This document shows, piece by piece, positions 25,042 through 33,536 of a DNA stretch of 64,000 bases (position 1 is the first letter of the stretch; each line of letters opens with the position of its first letter). The notes beneath the pieces were generated by a model. It worked only from the letters and a program-made list of their open reading frames with translations, did no database searches and was not told the DNA's origin. The translations under genes and the position numbers were made by a program. The DNA is from Embleya sp040605455 (GTDB lineage Bacteria; Actinomycetota; Actinomycetes; Streptomycetales; Streptomycetaceae), in contig NZ_JBEXCV010000026.1 of NCBI RefSeq assembly GCF_040605455.1, forward strand, positions 9,085-73,084, in the 5' to 3' direction.

Positions 25042-25983
25042 ATGTCCGAGCACGGTACGCAGCATACGCGCGACGCCCGCCGCACGACGGTCCCCACGCC
25101 CCCTCCCCGCTCGAAGCGGCCCTGGCACCACCGGCGCCCCGAGGCCGCGTCCATGCCCTCGGCCGCCGCGATCCCACGGGGGCAGGTCAGGGGTATCGCG
25201 GTGATCGCCTGCGCCTTGGCCGTGCTGGCCACGTCCAGCGCGTGTGCGGGCGGCGACGACAAGAAGGCGCTTTCCCCGACCGCGGGCGCACGGGCGCCCG
25301 AGCAGTCGACACCTCCTGTCGCGCCCGGCACACCCGCGGCGTCGGCCTCCGCCCTCGCCTCGCCCGGCGCCACCCCGACGGGCTCGACGCTGAGGTCGTG
25401 CGCGCCCATCACCGCGACCGCGAAGCCGACCCGGGGCACGCTCACCAGGGACGACCTGCGCGCGGCCTCGACCAACCCTCTGCCGCTGACCGTTGACGAG
25501 GTCTTCGGCCTCCCCGAACTCTCGTACAAATACCCGGGCGGCACGCTGACTCGGACCTGCGTGAAGATCCTCGACAACTGCGCCCCGGTAGCCTCGGGCA
25601 AAGCGGCCGAGCTGATCGAGAAGTTGGGTTGCACCCGCGCGCTCGCGGCGCTGTACGTGGACAAGGCCAACAACGTCCAGACGACCGTCGGCGTGCTGGA
25701 GATGCCCACCGCGATCGCTGCGGCAATGCTCGCCGACAACGATGAGGGCTCGTACAAACAGGTCGTACAACCGACCAACCCGATCACCAAGACGTTCGAG
25801 GGCCCCGAGTACGGCTGGGTCAGCGAATCGCTGTACCGCTACTTCATCTACGAGATGACCGGTCGTATCGACGGCACGAACCGCACGCCGGCCGAGGTCG
25901 ACAAGCACATCGCGGCGCAGAACGCCATCTATCACCTCGTGGGTGACTCCCTGGACCGCCGCTCGGCCGCGGTGGGGTCGTAG
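25042..25983 (+). CDS. Putative exported lipoprotein
   Basis: Up to 313 residues. A hydrophobic segment (GIAVIACALAVLATSSAC) ends in a lipobox-like LATSSAC, so the mature protein is probably lipid-anchored at that Cys. A Pro/Ala/Thr-rich linker follows, then a domain of about 200 residues with four more Cys (SCAP, TCVKILDNCAP, LGCTRAL) and no recognised family. The chosen start gives 60 residues before the lipobox; an ATG at 25153 would give a normal-length signal. A strong inverted repeat follows the stop. Confidence 0.7.
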   Translation: MSEHGTQHTRDARRTTVPTPPPRSKRPWHHRRPEAASMPSAAAIPRGQVRGIAVIACALAVLATSSACAGGDDKKALSPTAGARAPEQSTPPVAPGTPAASASALASPGATPTGSTLRSCAPITATAKPTRGTLTRDDLRAASTNPLPLTVDEVFGLPELSYKYPGGTLTRTCVKILDNCAPVASGKAAELIEKLGCTRALAALYVDKANNVQTTVGVLEMPTAIAAAMLADNDEGSYKQVVQPTNPITKTFEGPEYGWVSESLYRYFIYEMTGRIDGTNRTPAEVDKHIAAQNAIYHLVGDSLDRRSAAVGS

Positions 25984-26020
25984 GCCCACGGCCGTCTCCG
26001 GCCGACGGCAGGCCCGGGCA

Positions 26021-26069
26021 AAGGCGCTGGAAACGGTGCGGGGGGCGGTGGGCACCGGTTCCAGCGCTT
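26021..26069. terminator. Inverted repeat between convergent genes
   Basis: Arms 26021-26039 and 26052-26069 pair over about 18 bp with one or two mismatches, with a G-rich 12-nt loop. It lies between the lipoprotein gene and the convergent ligase gene and probably ends both. Confidence 0.7.
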
Positions 26070-26234
26070 GTCGTGGTCGTGATGGTCGCCGAGGGATCGC
26101 GCGAGGCGAGTCGGCGGCGCCTGTGGTGGACCCGACAGAGCACCGAGCCGTTTCGGCCGGAACGCGGCGGCGAGCGGTTTCTCGATGGGCTCGCGCGGTT
26201 CCGCCGACCGGGTCGGATGTCGGGAGGGTCGAAC

Positions 26235-27410
26235 CTAGGCGACCAGCGTCGGCGAGTCGGCGGGCCGGGCCGAGGTCGTGGGGTTCGCCGTCGCGCTTTG
26301 GGATTTCAGGGAGGCGCCCGGCAAGTCGCGGAAGGTGAGGGTCTGGGCGCGGAGCAGGTCCACGGCGGCGCGCGGCGACGAATCCTTGAGGCGCAGTTGT
26401 CGGGCGGCGCTGCTGCCTTCTTCCAACAACCGTCGCGCAACGCTCCGGACGAAGGCGAGGTCACCGGAGGCGACCAGGTCCGGCATCAGTTCCTCGATCA
26501 GTTGCCACACGACCACGCGCGCCGAATCGGTGGCCATCGTCGTGGGGTCGATCAACAGGCCTTCGAGGCCCGAGCGGGCGGCTCGCCAGGTCGCGGCACG
26601 CAACCATGCCTGGGAGTACCGTCGGGGTTGCTCGCCGTTCTCGGCCGCCCGAACGCCGCGTTGTACGAGGGCACGGAAGAGGAGGGCGATCAGGACGGAG
26701 GTGTCCACGTCGGGACAGGCGTCGCAGATGCGCATCTCGATCGTTGGTACGTGTGAGGACAGGCGCAGGTCCTGGTAATGCATGCCGAGGTCGAGGATCA
26801 CTCCCGAGCGGACCATGCCCTCCAGCATGTCGTCGTACTCTCGGGCCGATTCGAAGCTGTCGGCCGGTCCCGCCGAGGGCCACCGCTGCCAGAGCATGTT
26901 GCGCCAACTCGCGTAACCGGTGTCGACACCGAGCCAGTAGGGGGAACTCGCCGACAGTGCCAGGAGCGTGGGCAGGTGCGGGGAGATCCAGGACATCGCC
27001 CGTGCGGCCACGTCGCGATCCTCCACGCCGACGTGCACGTGCAGTCCGCACACCACCTGCTCGTCCGCCACCAACGCGTAGTCGCGCTTGATCGCGGCGT
27101 AGCGATCACCTGCGGCCTGTGGCGAGTCCGTCAGTTCCATCAACGGCGCGGTCCCGGAGGCGATCACGGCGACCCCGATCTTCTCCGCGGCTTGCGCCAG
27201 GAGCGTGCGAGAGCGGATCAAGTCGGCGCGTAGGTCCGCGAGTTCGAGATGGGGTTCGCTGTTGGTCTCGATGGACGCTTCCTTGGCTTCGCCGGTGAAA
27301 CCAACCGCGGGAAGTTCGGTGAGCAGTTCCGTACCGGCCGGGCTCAACCGCCCTGTCCGTCGGTCGACGATGTGAAACTCTTCTTCGACACCCACAGTCC
27401 GAATCGACAT
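26235..27410 (-). CDS. Carboxylate-amine ligase of the YbdK/GCS2 family
   Basis: About 391 residues. Seen: the N-terminal TVGVEEEFHIVD, EASIETNSEPHLELADL, VCGLHVHVGVEDRDVA and IEMRICDACPDVD, the metal and ATP binding motifs of the glutamate-cysteine ligase type 2 superfamily. These enzymes join an amine to the gamma-carboxylate of glutamate or related acids; the weak glutamate-cysteine ligase activity known for YbdK is one option. The ATG at 27410 has AAGGGGA upstream. The gene has a Ser/Thr/Ala-rich tail past the catalytic core. Confidence 0.9.
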   Translation of the reverse strand: MSIRTVGVEEEFHIVDRRTGRLSPAGTELLTELPAVGFTGEAKEASIETNSEPHLELADLRADLIRSRTLLAQAAEKIGVAVIASGTAPLMELTDSPQAAGDRYAAIKRDYALVADEQVVCGLHVHVGVEDRDVAARAMSWISPHLPTLLALSASSPYWLGVDTGYASWRNMLWQRWPSAGPADSFESAREYDDMLEGMVRSGVILDLGMHYQDLRLSSHVPTIEMRICDACPDVDTSVLIALLFRALVQRGVRAAENGEQPRRYSQAWLRAATWRAARSGLEGLLIDPTTMATDSARVVVWQLIEELMPDLVASGDLAFVRSVARRLLEEGSSAARQLRLKDSSPRAAVDLLRAQTLTFRDLPGASLKSQSATANPTTSARPADSPTLVA

Positions 27411-28138
27411 ATGTCCCCTTGAGATGTGTATCGCGTCCGTTGTTGTGCGCGGCGCGTCCGATGGCGGCGCCGGATCGCATGCCCGTGGAACGGGACTGCT
27501 CGAATTCGGTGCGGCAACCGCCGAAGTGCGCACAAGCCTGTGCCGACGGTCCAAGGCGCCCGAAACCCATTGGCCTACAGGGCCGTTGGACAAGACTGCG
27601 ACCCCGTGACCGTGCTGCCAAGTCCCATTGGCTCCAGGAACTCTTGCGCTCAGCGCGCCTGGTTCTGGGCCTCGATCGCACATGGTCGCGGAAACGGGCG
27701 ACGAATCCCATTCGTCACCCCGCGCATGGGCCCGTTCACGCCGTGGGGCCGGCTGGTGCGCGATATGGCTATCGATCGCGGGCGCCGACGTCGAGGATGA
27801 GGCGACCGCGGGCAGGCCCGGGGCTCGGATCACCCTGCCGTGACCGAGACCGACCGTCGAGCCTGGTTCGTCGTGTCTCACGTCGTCCGGCGCGGGTCCG
27901 CAGGCGGCACGGGCGTCGCGAGGACCCCGCAGGACGCACGGGAGGCGCGAGCGGAAGAGTACGCGCCCGCCCGGCACTTCTCTCCCGTCAGTCGCCGCCG
28001 GGCCGTGGCGGTCAACCGCCGACAGCGAACCATGGAACGACGACCCCCGTCCAGAGCTCGGCGCCATCCGGCTCCCTCATGGGGTCGTGAGGGAACGGTA
28101 ATGGGCCCTCCCCCTTGGCATTCGAGGCATCGGATCCC
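27411..28138. other. Divergent intergenic region upstream of VWA operon
   Basis: About 730 nt between the minus-strand ligase gene and the plus-strand VWA gene. No convincing gene is seen. CCCATTGGC occurs twice (27566-27574 and 27624-27632), a possible pair of binding sites. Frames on the plus strand are open but Arg-rich and domain-free. Confidence 0.4.
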
Positions 28139-29536
28139 ATGATCGACTTCGTGATCCGATACCTACGCACACACTCGGCCGTCGCTTTGGGCGCGGTGTC
28201 CCTGGCGCTGTACGGGCCTGTGTCCGCCGCGGCGGCCGACCCCGCTCCTCCGGCCGAGGCGCCACCGGCCAAGGTGGAGTTGGTACTCGACCTGTCCGGT
28301 TCGATGAAACAGAACGACGCCGGCGGACTGACCCGCCTGGAGGCCGCCAAACAGGCGGTGAACCGCATCATCGACGCGGCTCCGGCCAACGCCCGGGTGG
28401 GCATCCGCGTCTACGGCGCCACGTATCCCGGTGCGGACAAGCCCGCCGGCTGCGCCGACACCCAACTCCTGGTACCGGTCGCGGTGATGGGCGAGAGCGC
28501 CAAGACCGCGGCCAGGCAGCGGGTCGCCTCCCTGAACGCCGTGGGATTCACTCCCATCGGCAACGCCCTGCGCGCGGCCTCCGACGATCTCGGCACCCAG
28601 GGCGAGCGACACGTCATCCTCGTCTCCGACGGCGAGGACACCTGCGCGCCTCCGCAACCATGCGAGGTGGCCCGGGAGTTGAATGCGCGCGGCACGAAGT
28701 TGACAGTCGACACGGTCGGCTTCAACGTCTCCGGGGCGGCCCGGGAGCAACTCAAGTGCATCTCCACCGTCGGCAGTGGGGTCTACGCCGACGCGAACGA
28801 CACCGACTCGCTGGTATCCAACATGTCCAGCCTCTTTCGGCGGGCCTGGACCCCCTACGACGCGTCCGGCCGACCCATCCGGGGCGCGACTACCAGCTGC
28901 GCGAACGCGCCGATGGTCGAGGACGGTCAATACCTCGACGCCTTCGTCACCAGTCGAGACCTGTGGTATCGCATTCGCAAGAACCCGGACCAGGATCTCG
29001 CCATCGGCGCCACCGCGATCTTCTCCGAACGCATGCGCGCGGGCGACGACCGGGAGAACTCGGCCTTTCTGACCCACCTGTTCATCCGCTCGGGTCCGGC
29101 GGACCAACCCCAGAGCTGGCTCCTGCAGGAGGGCGTCGCCTTGGAGGCGAACAACATCGTCACCACCGGCGCGGCCGGCGGGACGAACAGTTCCGCCCAA
29201 GCCCCGGACGGAATCGGCTGCCTGCGCATCTCGCACAACGCCGAAGTCGATCCGCAGCGCCGGATCCTGCTCGAACTCCTGATCAGCCACCCCAAGCGCC
29301 CCGGTGCGGCGAACGCCGCGAGCGATCCCGTGCCCGAGCGCTCGGAACCCGTTGCGAGCGGCGAGCCCTCCACAGCACCGGGCGCCGACACCCGCGCCCC
29401 GGTCCGCGCGTCCTCCGACGACGGCGGACCCGGGACCGCGACCACCATCACCCTGATCGCCGGCGCCGTGTTGCTGGGCGGCGCGCTCGGGTCGTTCCTG
29501 GCCGGTTCCCGGCGTGGGCAGAGGAGGCAGGCGTGA
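28139..29536 (+). CDS. Secreted VWA-domain protein with C-terminal membrane anchor
   Basis: About 465 residues. A signal peptide (to about residue 34) precedes a von Willebrand factor A domain at about residues 45-235 with an intact MIDAS motif DLSGSMKQ and LVSDGEDTCAPP, which would bind a divalent metal and a partner protein. A beta-rich region (about 245-385) and a Ser/Pro-rich stretch follow, then a C-terminal helix (TITLIAGAVLLGGALGSFLA) and basic tail. The protein is therefore displayed outside the membrane. The stop overlaps the GTG of the next gene. ATG 28139 was chosen over a TTG at 28115. Confidence 0.85.
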   Translation: MIDFVIRYLRTHSAVALGAVSLALYGPVSAAAADPAPPAEAPPAKVELVLDLSGSMKQNDAGGLTRLEAAKQAVNRIIDAAPANARVGIRVYGATYPGADKPAGCADTQLLVPVAVMGESAKTAARQRVASLNAVGFTPIGNALRAASDDLGTQGERHVILVSDGEDTCAPPQPCEVARELNARGTKLTVDTVGFNVSGAAREQLKCISTVGSGVYADANDTDSLVSNMSSLFRRAWTPYDASGRPIRGATTSCANAPMVEDGQYLDAFVTSRDLWYRIRKNPDQDLAIGATAIFSERMRAGDDRENSAFLTHLFIRSGPADQPQSWLLQEGVALEANNIVTTGAAGGTNSSAQAPDGIGCLRISHNAEVDPQRRILLELLISHPKRPGAANAASDPVPERSEPVASGEPSTAPGADTRAPVRASSDDGGPGTATTITLIAGAVLLGGALGSFLAGSRRGQRRQA

Positions 29537-30666
29537 ACAGCGTCATGCGCGTACGTGCGGCAGCGGCTGCGGTCGGCGCGGTCCTGGCCGTACCGGCCGT
29601 CGGCCTGGTGACCGCCACTCCCGCGGCGGCTGCCGACAACCCGAGCGGTTTCTCCTTCAACAGCGCCGGCGAGATCGGACCGGGAGTCCACCGCGAGAGC
29701 ATGGTCGTGGGCGATTTTCTGTTCTGGCGCGTGTTCGTGCAGCCCGGTCAGAAGCTCTCGATCAAGGGGTCCGTCGACATTCCGGCCGACTTCCCGGACA
29801 AGCAGGGTCCCCGGTTCATCCTCAACCTCTACAACCCGCTGCGCGAGGCCATTCCGCTCTCGGACAACCCGACGAACCAGCTCGTGCCCGGCACCACACA
29901 CTTCGAGGCCACCTCGGGTGCGTGGACCGTGGGAGACGGCAAGAAGTACGAGAACTTCGACGGCACCAGAGGCTCGTTCAAGGAGTTCAAGGACGACAAG
30001 TACGCGCTGCGCGGCTCCTATTACATCCAGATGTCCATCACGGGCGCCGAGGGACCCCAGCGCGGCATCGTGGTGCCGATCAAGCTGGAGGTGTCGGTCG
30101 AGGGCACCGTGGTGCAACGTCCGGATCAGCCGGCGGGACCCGAGGACGACCCTCGCCCGACGGACGGCGCGGTCCCCGAGGCACCGCCCTCGGGTGGGAC
30201 GCGGACTCTCGCGAGCGGTACCGCGCCGCCGGTGGCCGGTGCGGGCGGCAACTCGTCCTCTGTGGCCTCCGATTGGAGTGTGCCGGCCGGCAGCGCGGTA
30301 TTCGCCCTCCTGCTCGCGGCGGGCCTCGGCTACATGCTGCGTCGTCGGTTCGCCGGCACGGCGCCCATACCGGCCTCGCCATGGAGCGCGCACGTGTCGG
30401 CGGCCGCTCCGACGCCCCCGCCCACCGCGGCATCCCCGGCGCCGCTCGCCGGCCCCACGCGGTTCGAGCCCGTGTCGCCACCCGCCCGTCCGGTCGCGCA
30501 ACCTCGGCCCGAACACCCCGACACAGCGCCGCCCTCGACGACATGGCGACCCGACGAAGCCACCTACGCCCCGGGCACGGCACCCGAATCGCACGAGGTG
30601 ACCCAGGCGTTCGAAACGCCCCGACGCCCCGAGAACCCGCCTGGGGCCGCGCCGCGATCGCACTGA
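29533..30666 (+). CDS. Secreted beta-rich protein with membrane anchor and Pro-rich cytoplasmic tail
   Basis: About 377 residues from a GTG coupled to the VWA gene (GTGA overlap, GGAGG upstream). A signal peptide ends near AAAADNP. The ectodomain (about 35-200) resembles the C-terminal half of the VWA-relic protein encoded at 33531-34889: FLFWRVFVQPGQKLSIKGSV parallels WAFYRVHLDWGQSLAFQTRV. A single helix (about residues 257-275) precedes a Pro/Ala-rich tail of about 100 residues. The pair likely forms a surface complex. Function unknown. Confidence 0.8.
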   Translation: MNSVMRVRAAAAAVGAVLAVPAVGLVTATPAAAADNPSGFSFNSAGEIGPGVHRESMVVGDFLFWRVFVQPGQKLSIKGSVDIPADFPDKQGPRFILNLYNPLREAIPLSDNPTNQLVPGTTHFEATSGAWTVGDGKKYENFDGTRGSFKEFKDDKYALRGSYYIQMSITGAEGPQRGIVVPIKLEVSVEGTVVQRPDQPAGPEDDPRPTDGAVPEAPPSGGTRTLASGTAPPVAGAGGNSSSVASDWSVPAGSAVFALLLAAGLGYMLRRRFAGTAPIPASPWSAHVSAAAPTPPPTAASPAPLAGPTRFEPVSPPARPVAQPRPEHPDTAPPSTTWRPDEATYAPGTAPESHEVTQAFETPRRPENPPGAAPRSH

Positions 30667-31026
30667 ACCAAGAGCCAGGAGCTACGAGATACGAGCTACG
30701 ACGACGCGTTTCGGGCCGCCGCGCCCGCGTGATGCCCCGGTGGTCGAAACCACCGGGGCATCGCGCGTTCGGTGGCGGCCGATCCACGGGACGGGCGAGG
30801 CGCCGGTATGCATCCGTGGTTTTGCAACGTTGCTGCAACCCCCCTCCGGCGTCTGGTGGAAGGTCGTCCGCTCGCGCAGACTGCCAAAACGCAGGTCGGC
30901 AACCTGGTGGCCGATGCCGCAGGAGACACGTGCCGTGCCCTGTGTACGGCCGCTCGGCGGCGAGGGGCCGTGCGGCGCGGGCTGCGCCGATCGGGCGGGA
31001 CCGTGACCCGAGAATCGGGAAGGTCG
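30667..31026. other. Intergenic region with terminator and palindromic site
   Basis: About 360 nt. It holds the 14-bp hairpin at 30731-30762 and, at 30832-30848, TTGCAACGTTGCTGCAA, a dyad of the same TTGCA/TGCAA type found three times upstream of the secretion locus. The remainder should carry the methyltransferase promoter. No gene is seen. Confidence 0.5.
30731..30762. terminator. Terminator, 14-bp perfect stem with CGAA loop
   Basis: Arms 30731-30744 and 30749-30762 are perfectly complementary around CGAA. It starts 65 nt past the stop of the secreted beta-rich protein gene and closes that operon. Confidence 0.85.
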
Positions 31027-31968
31027 ATGATGGTGATGTCTCAGCGGATCACGGACCGCCGCTCCCTTGTCGGTTGCCTGCCCGAGGAGCACCCGTCGGC
31101 GCCGGTGCCCGCGGCGCGACCGTCTCGAATACGCGCCGTTTTCCCGCATCCCGCCCGCATGTACGACTACTACCTCGGAGGCAAGAACAACTTCGCGACC
31201 GATCGCGGCGCCGCCGAGGCCGTACTCGCCTTGGCGCCGGAAGTCCGCGCGATGGCCTTCGCCAATCGCGCCTTCCTGCGCCGCGCGGTGTCGTTCGCGA
31301 CCGGGTTGGGGATCCGGCAATTCCTGGACATCGGGGTGGGTCTGCCGGCGGCCGGTGATACCTACGAGTGCGCGCTGCTCGGGACGAAGCAGGCGCGGGC
31401 GGTGTACGTCGACAAGGATCCGATGGTTCTCGCGCACGCCCGGGCGCTGTCCGACCGCCCCGGTCGGGTGTGCGTGGTCGACGGTGATCTGCGCAATCCC
31501 GGTGCCCTGTTGGAGCGGGCTGCCGGGCGAGGCGGGTTGGACTTCGACCGACCGGTGGCGGTGGTCCTGACCGCGGTCCTGCACTACCTGTCGGACGCCG
31601 ACGACCCCTGGTCCGCGGTGGGTCGGGTGATGGCGGCGACCAAGCCGGGCAGCGTGCTGCTGCTCTCGCACGCCGCCGCCGATCTGCGCCCGGAGGCGGC
31701 CCGCACGACCGCCGCGATGTACCGGCAGGCGGCGGCCCCGCTGTTCCCGCGCACCGCTCGGGAGGTGGGCGCGCTGTTCACCGGACTGAATCCGGTCGAA
31801 CCCGGTGTGACTCCGGTCGCGTCCTGGCGCGCGGACCGACTGCCGCGAGTCCATGCCGAGCGGCAGTGGATGTACGCAGGGGTCGGCGTCAAGCCGCCAT
31901 CGGCGGGTCGGTGGCAGTGTTCGAGCAAGGCGCGTGGCATACCCGCCCCCCGGCGTTCGTGTCTGTAG
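31027..31968 (+). CDS. SAM-dependent methyltransferase of the DUF574 family
   Basis: About 313 residues. Seen: ARMYDYYLGGKNNFATDR at the start of the fold, FLDIGVGLPAAGDTYE for SAM binding, VYVDKDPMVLAHARAL for the ribose-binding acid, and VVLTAVLHYLSDADDPW. These match the DUF574 (Methyltransf_19) family, multiplied in Streptomyces genomes and of unknown substrate. GGGAAGG precedes ATG 31027. The C-terminal 25 residues are Arg/Pro/Ser-rich and unlike the core. Confidence 0.9.
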   Translation: MMVMSQRITDRRSLVGCLPEEHPSAPVPAARPSRIRAVFPHPARMYDYYLGGKNNFATDRGAAEAVLALAPEVRAMAFANRAFLRRAVSFATGLGIRQFLDIGVGLPAAGDTYECALLGTKQARAVYVDKDPMVLAHARALSDRPGRVCVVDGDLRNPGALLERAAGRGGLDFDRPVAVVLTAVLHYLSDADDPWSAVGRVMAATKPGSVLLLSHAAADLRPEAARTTAAMYRQAAAPLFPRTAREVGALFTGLNPVEPGVTPVASWRADRLPRVHAERQWMYAGVGVKPPSAGRWQCSSKARGIPAPRRSCL

Positions 31969-32493
31969 CGGGGCCTCGGGCCGGCTCGGGATCGGTGCGC
32001 GGTCGGCGTTCGGGACGGACGCGGTAGAGCGCCGGTGGCGTACTACCGGCGCATTTACCGGACCGTGGTACCCGCGCCGTCCTTTCCCCGACGGGCGGCG
32101 GTCCGCGACGATGGGCACCGTTGCCCGGACGCGGTCGGATGGTCCGGAGCGACAAGGTGGTGCGGCGGGAACCCACGGGTACCCGGCCCAGTCGGGCTCC
32201 CGCCGGCCCGGTGAAGGAGACGCCGTCCAAGCCCCGGATGCATCGGGGATCTCCTGCCGTGGGCCCGACCACCCGGCGCGTGGTGCGATGTGGTGGGCGG
32301 CCCGCGACCTGATCGACCCCGTGGCCGCGGTGACTCGTCCCGCGGTCACGGTGGTCTGCGGATCGATGCCGGACAGGGCCTGCCTCCAAGGGGTCGCCTG
32401 AGGCGCGAACTCCCTTTATTACTCGGGTGTTTACCAGTTCCCGGTGCTCGTCGCGGCCTTTGTCGCACCGTCGCGGTTCGCGAGGATACGGGT
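31969..32493. other. Intergenic region
   Basis: About 525 nt between two plus-strand genes. No supported gene. Around 32410-32440 the sequence becomes AT-rich (CCTTTATTACTCGGGTG), the likely promoter zone of the kinase-like gene downstream. Confidence 0.4.
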
Positions 32494-33222
32494 ATGCCGC
32501 AGAACGCTCAAGAGGCAAGACACAAACGCGAATCCACGACGCCGGCGGGTCCTCGAACCCGCCGCCCCGGCCTGCTTTTGGGAGTGGAGGGGTTGGAAGC
32601 GCACGACATCGGGTCCGCGCTGTTGCGCTCGATCTCCTCTCCTCCGCGGATCTTCGTCGGGTCGGCTCGCGAGCCGAACGCCCGACCGGATTTCGCCACC
32701 TTGATGGCGCTGGCCGAGGCGGTCGGGGGCGAGCCCTACATCCGCGGGGGACGATCCGCCTCCGAGACCCTGACGCTGGTCGCCATGCAGACGCATCGCT
32801 ACGAGTCGACCCGGCTGTTCCTGGCCGCCGGCCGCACCGTCGTCGAGCAGCGCGGCGTATACACCGCGGCGGTCGAGGACGCCGTCACCCGTCATCCCGG
32901 CGACTCGGATCGGGCCCACTGGGCGGCGCGACGGTTCTTGTCCACAGTCGCCGAGTGGCGTCCGCTGCCCGACGTGGTGGCGCTCTCCGTGGACGAACCG
33001 GAGGCGGTCGTCGAGCGGTTGCGCCAACAGGACCGCGAGCAGACCCTCGATCCGGAGCAACTCCTGCAGAAGGCCGCCTTGTTCCAGTTGCTCGCGGCGG
33101 ATGACCCGGACCGGTTCCGGATCTTCGACCGGCGCGGGATCGACGAGACGGGGCTGGGCAAGGCGGTACGCGAGTGGTTGATCCGGATGCTGCCGGAGGA
33201 GATGGTCTCGCGGTCGGCCTGA
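32494..33222 (+). CDS. Thymidylate-kinase-like protein lacking the P-loop
   Basis: About 242 residues. From residue 26 the order of elements follows thymidylate kinases: GLLLGVEGLE then a helix, the segment ETLTLVAMQTHRYESTRLFL, then VVEQRGVYTAAVEDAV in place of the DR(Y/F/H) base-binding motif, a strand LPDVVALSVDEPEAVVERL, and a C-terminal DRFRIFDRRG strand. But the Walker A GxxxxGKT/S is absent: the loop reads EGLEAHDIGSALL, without the lysine. The DR motif is also lost. It is therefore probably not a kinase. GAGGATACGGT precedes the ATG. Confidence 0.7.
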   Translation: MPQNAQEARHKRESTTPAGPRTRRPGLLLGVEGLEAHDIGSALLRSISSPPRIFVGSAREPNARPDFATLMALAEAVGGEPYIRGGRSASETLTLVAMQTHRYESTRLFLAAGRTVVEQRGVYTAAVEDAVTRHPGDSDRAHWAARRFLSTVAEWRPLPDVVALSVDEPEAVVERLRQQDREQTLDPEQLLQKAALFQLLAADDPDRFRIFDRRGIDETGLGKAVREWLIRMLPEEMVSRSA

Positions 33223-33238
33223 GCGGGAGAAAACGAAA

Positions 33239-33267
33239 GGCGCCGACCCCCGTTGGGGGTCGGCGCC
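33239..33267. terminator. Terminator, 13-bp perfect stem
   Basis: Arms 33239-33251 and 33255-33267 are perfectly complementary with a GTT loop, 17 nt past the kinase-like gene's stop. It also lies downstream of a small minus-strand frame, so it may serve both. Confidence 0.8.
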
Positions 33268-33279
33268 CGGCTTCGCGTC

Positions 33280-33453
33280 TCAGTTGCCTCGGGCCGGCTG
33301 TGCGAAGGACATCGGGTCGTCGCGGGAAGCCGGGGCGAGGTCGCGGCGGAGACCGTGTGAGCCACGTGGCGCCCGGGGGCCGGCGGCCCGAAAGCCGTCT
33401 CGTCGGGTACCGCCGCCTCGGCCTCGGCTGTGCGGCGTGGGGGAGGAAGACAT
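33280..33453 (-). CDS. Possible small protein downstream of the VWA-relic gene
   Basis: A 57-residue frame (begins MSSSPTPHSRGRGGG, ends MSFAQPARGN) with an AAAGGA ribosome site 7-8 nt before its ATG. It follows the VWA-relic gene on the same strand and is followed by the 13-bp terminator, which is the layout of a real last cistron. Composition is Arg/Gly/Ser/Pro-rich with weak third-position GC bias and no signal peptide. Existence as a gene is uncertain. Confidence 0.35.
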   Translation of the reverse strand: MSSSPTPHSRGRGGGTRRDGFRAAGPRAPRGSHGLRRDLAPASRDDPMSFAQPARGN

Positions 33454-33481
33454 CTGTTCGTCCTTTGCGTTCGTGGTGGGG

Positions 33482-33536
33482 TTCAGGGGTTCAGGGGTTC
33501 AGGGGTTCAGGGGTTCAGGGGTTCAGGGGTTCAGGG
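33482..33536. repeat. Array of 8-bp tandem repeats (TTCAGGGG)
   Basis: Six complete TTCAGGGG units and a seventh partial unit. The last unit overlaps the stop codon of the minus-strand VWA-relic gene, so on its transcript the array sits right after the stop and before a small frame. Perfect identity of the units implies recent expansion. Unit length is not a multiple of three. Confidence 0.95.

Noticed and set aside
33482..33536. Telomere-like or CRISPR interpretation of the TTCAGGGG array
   Set aside because: No spacers, only 55 bp, internal position beside a stop codon; it is a simple sequence repeat.
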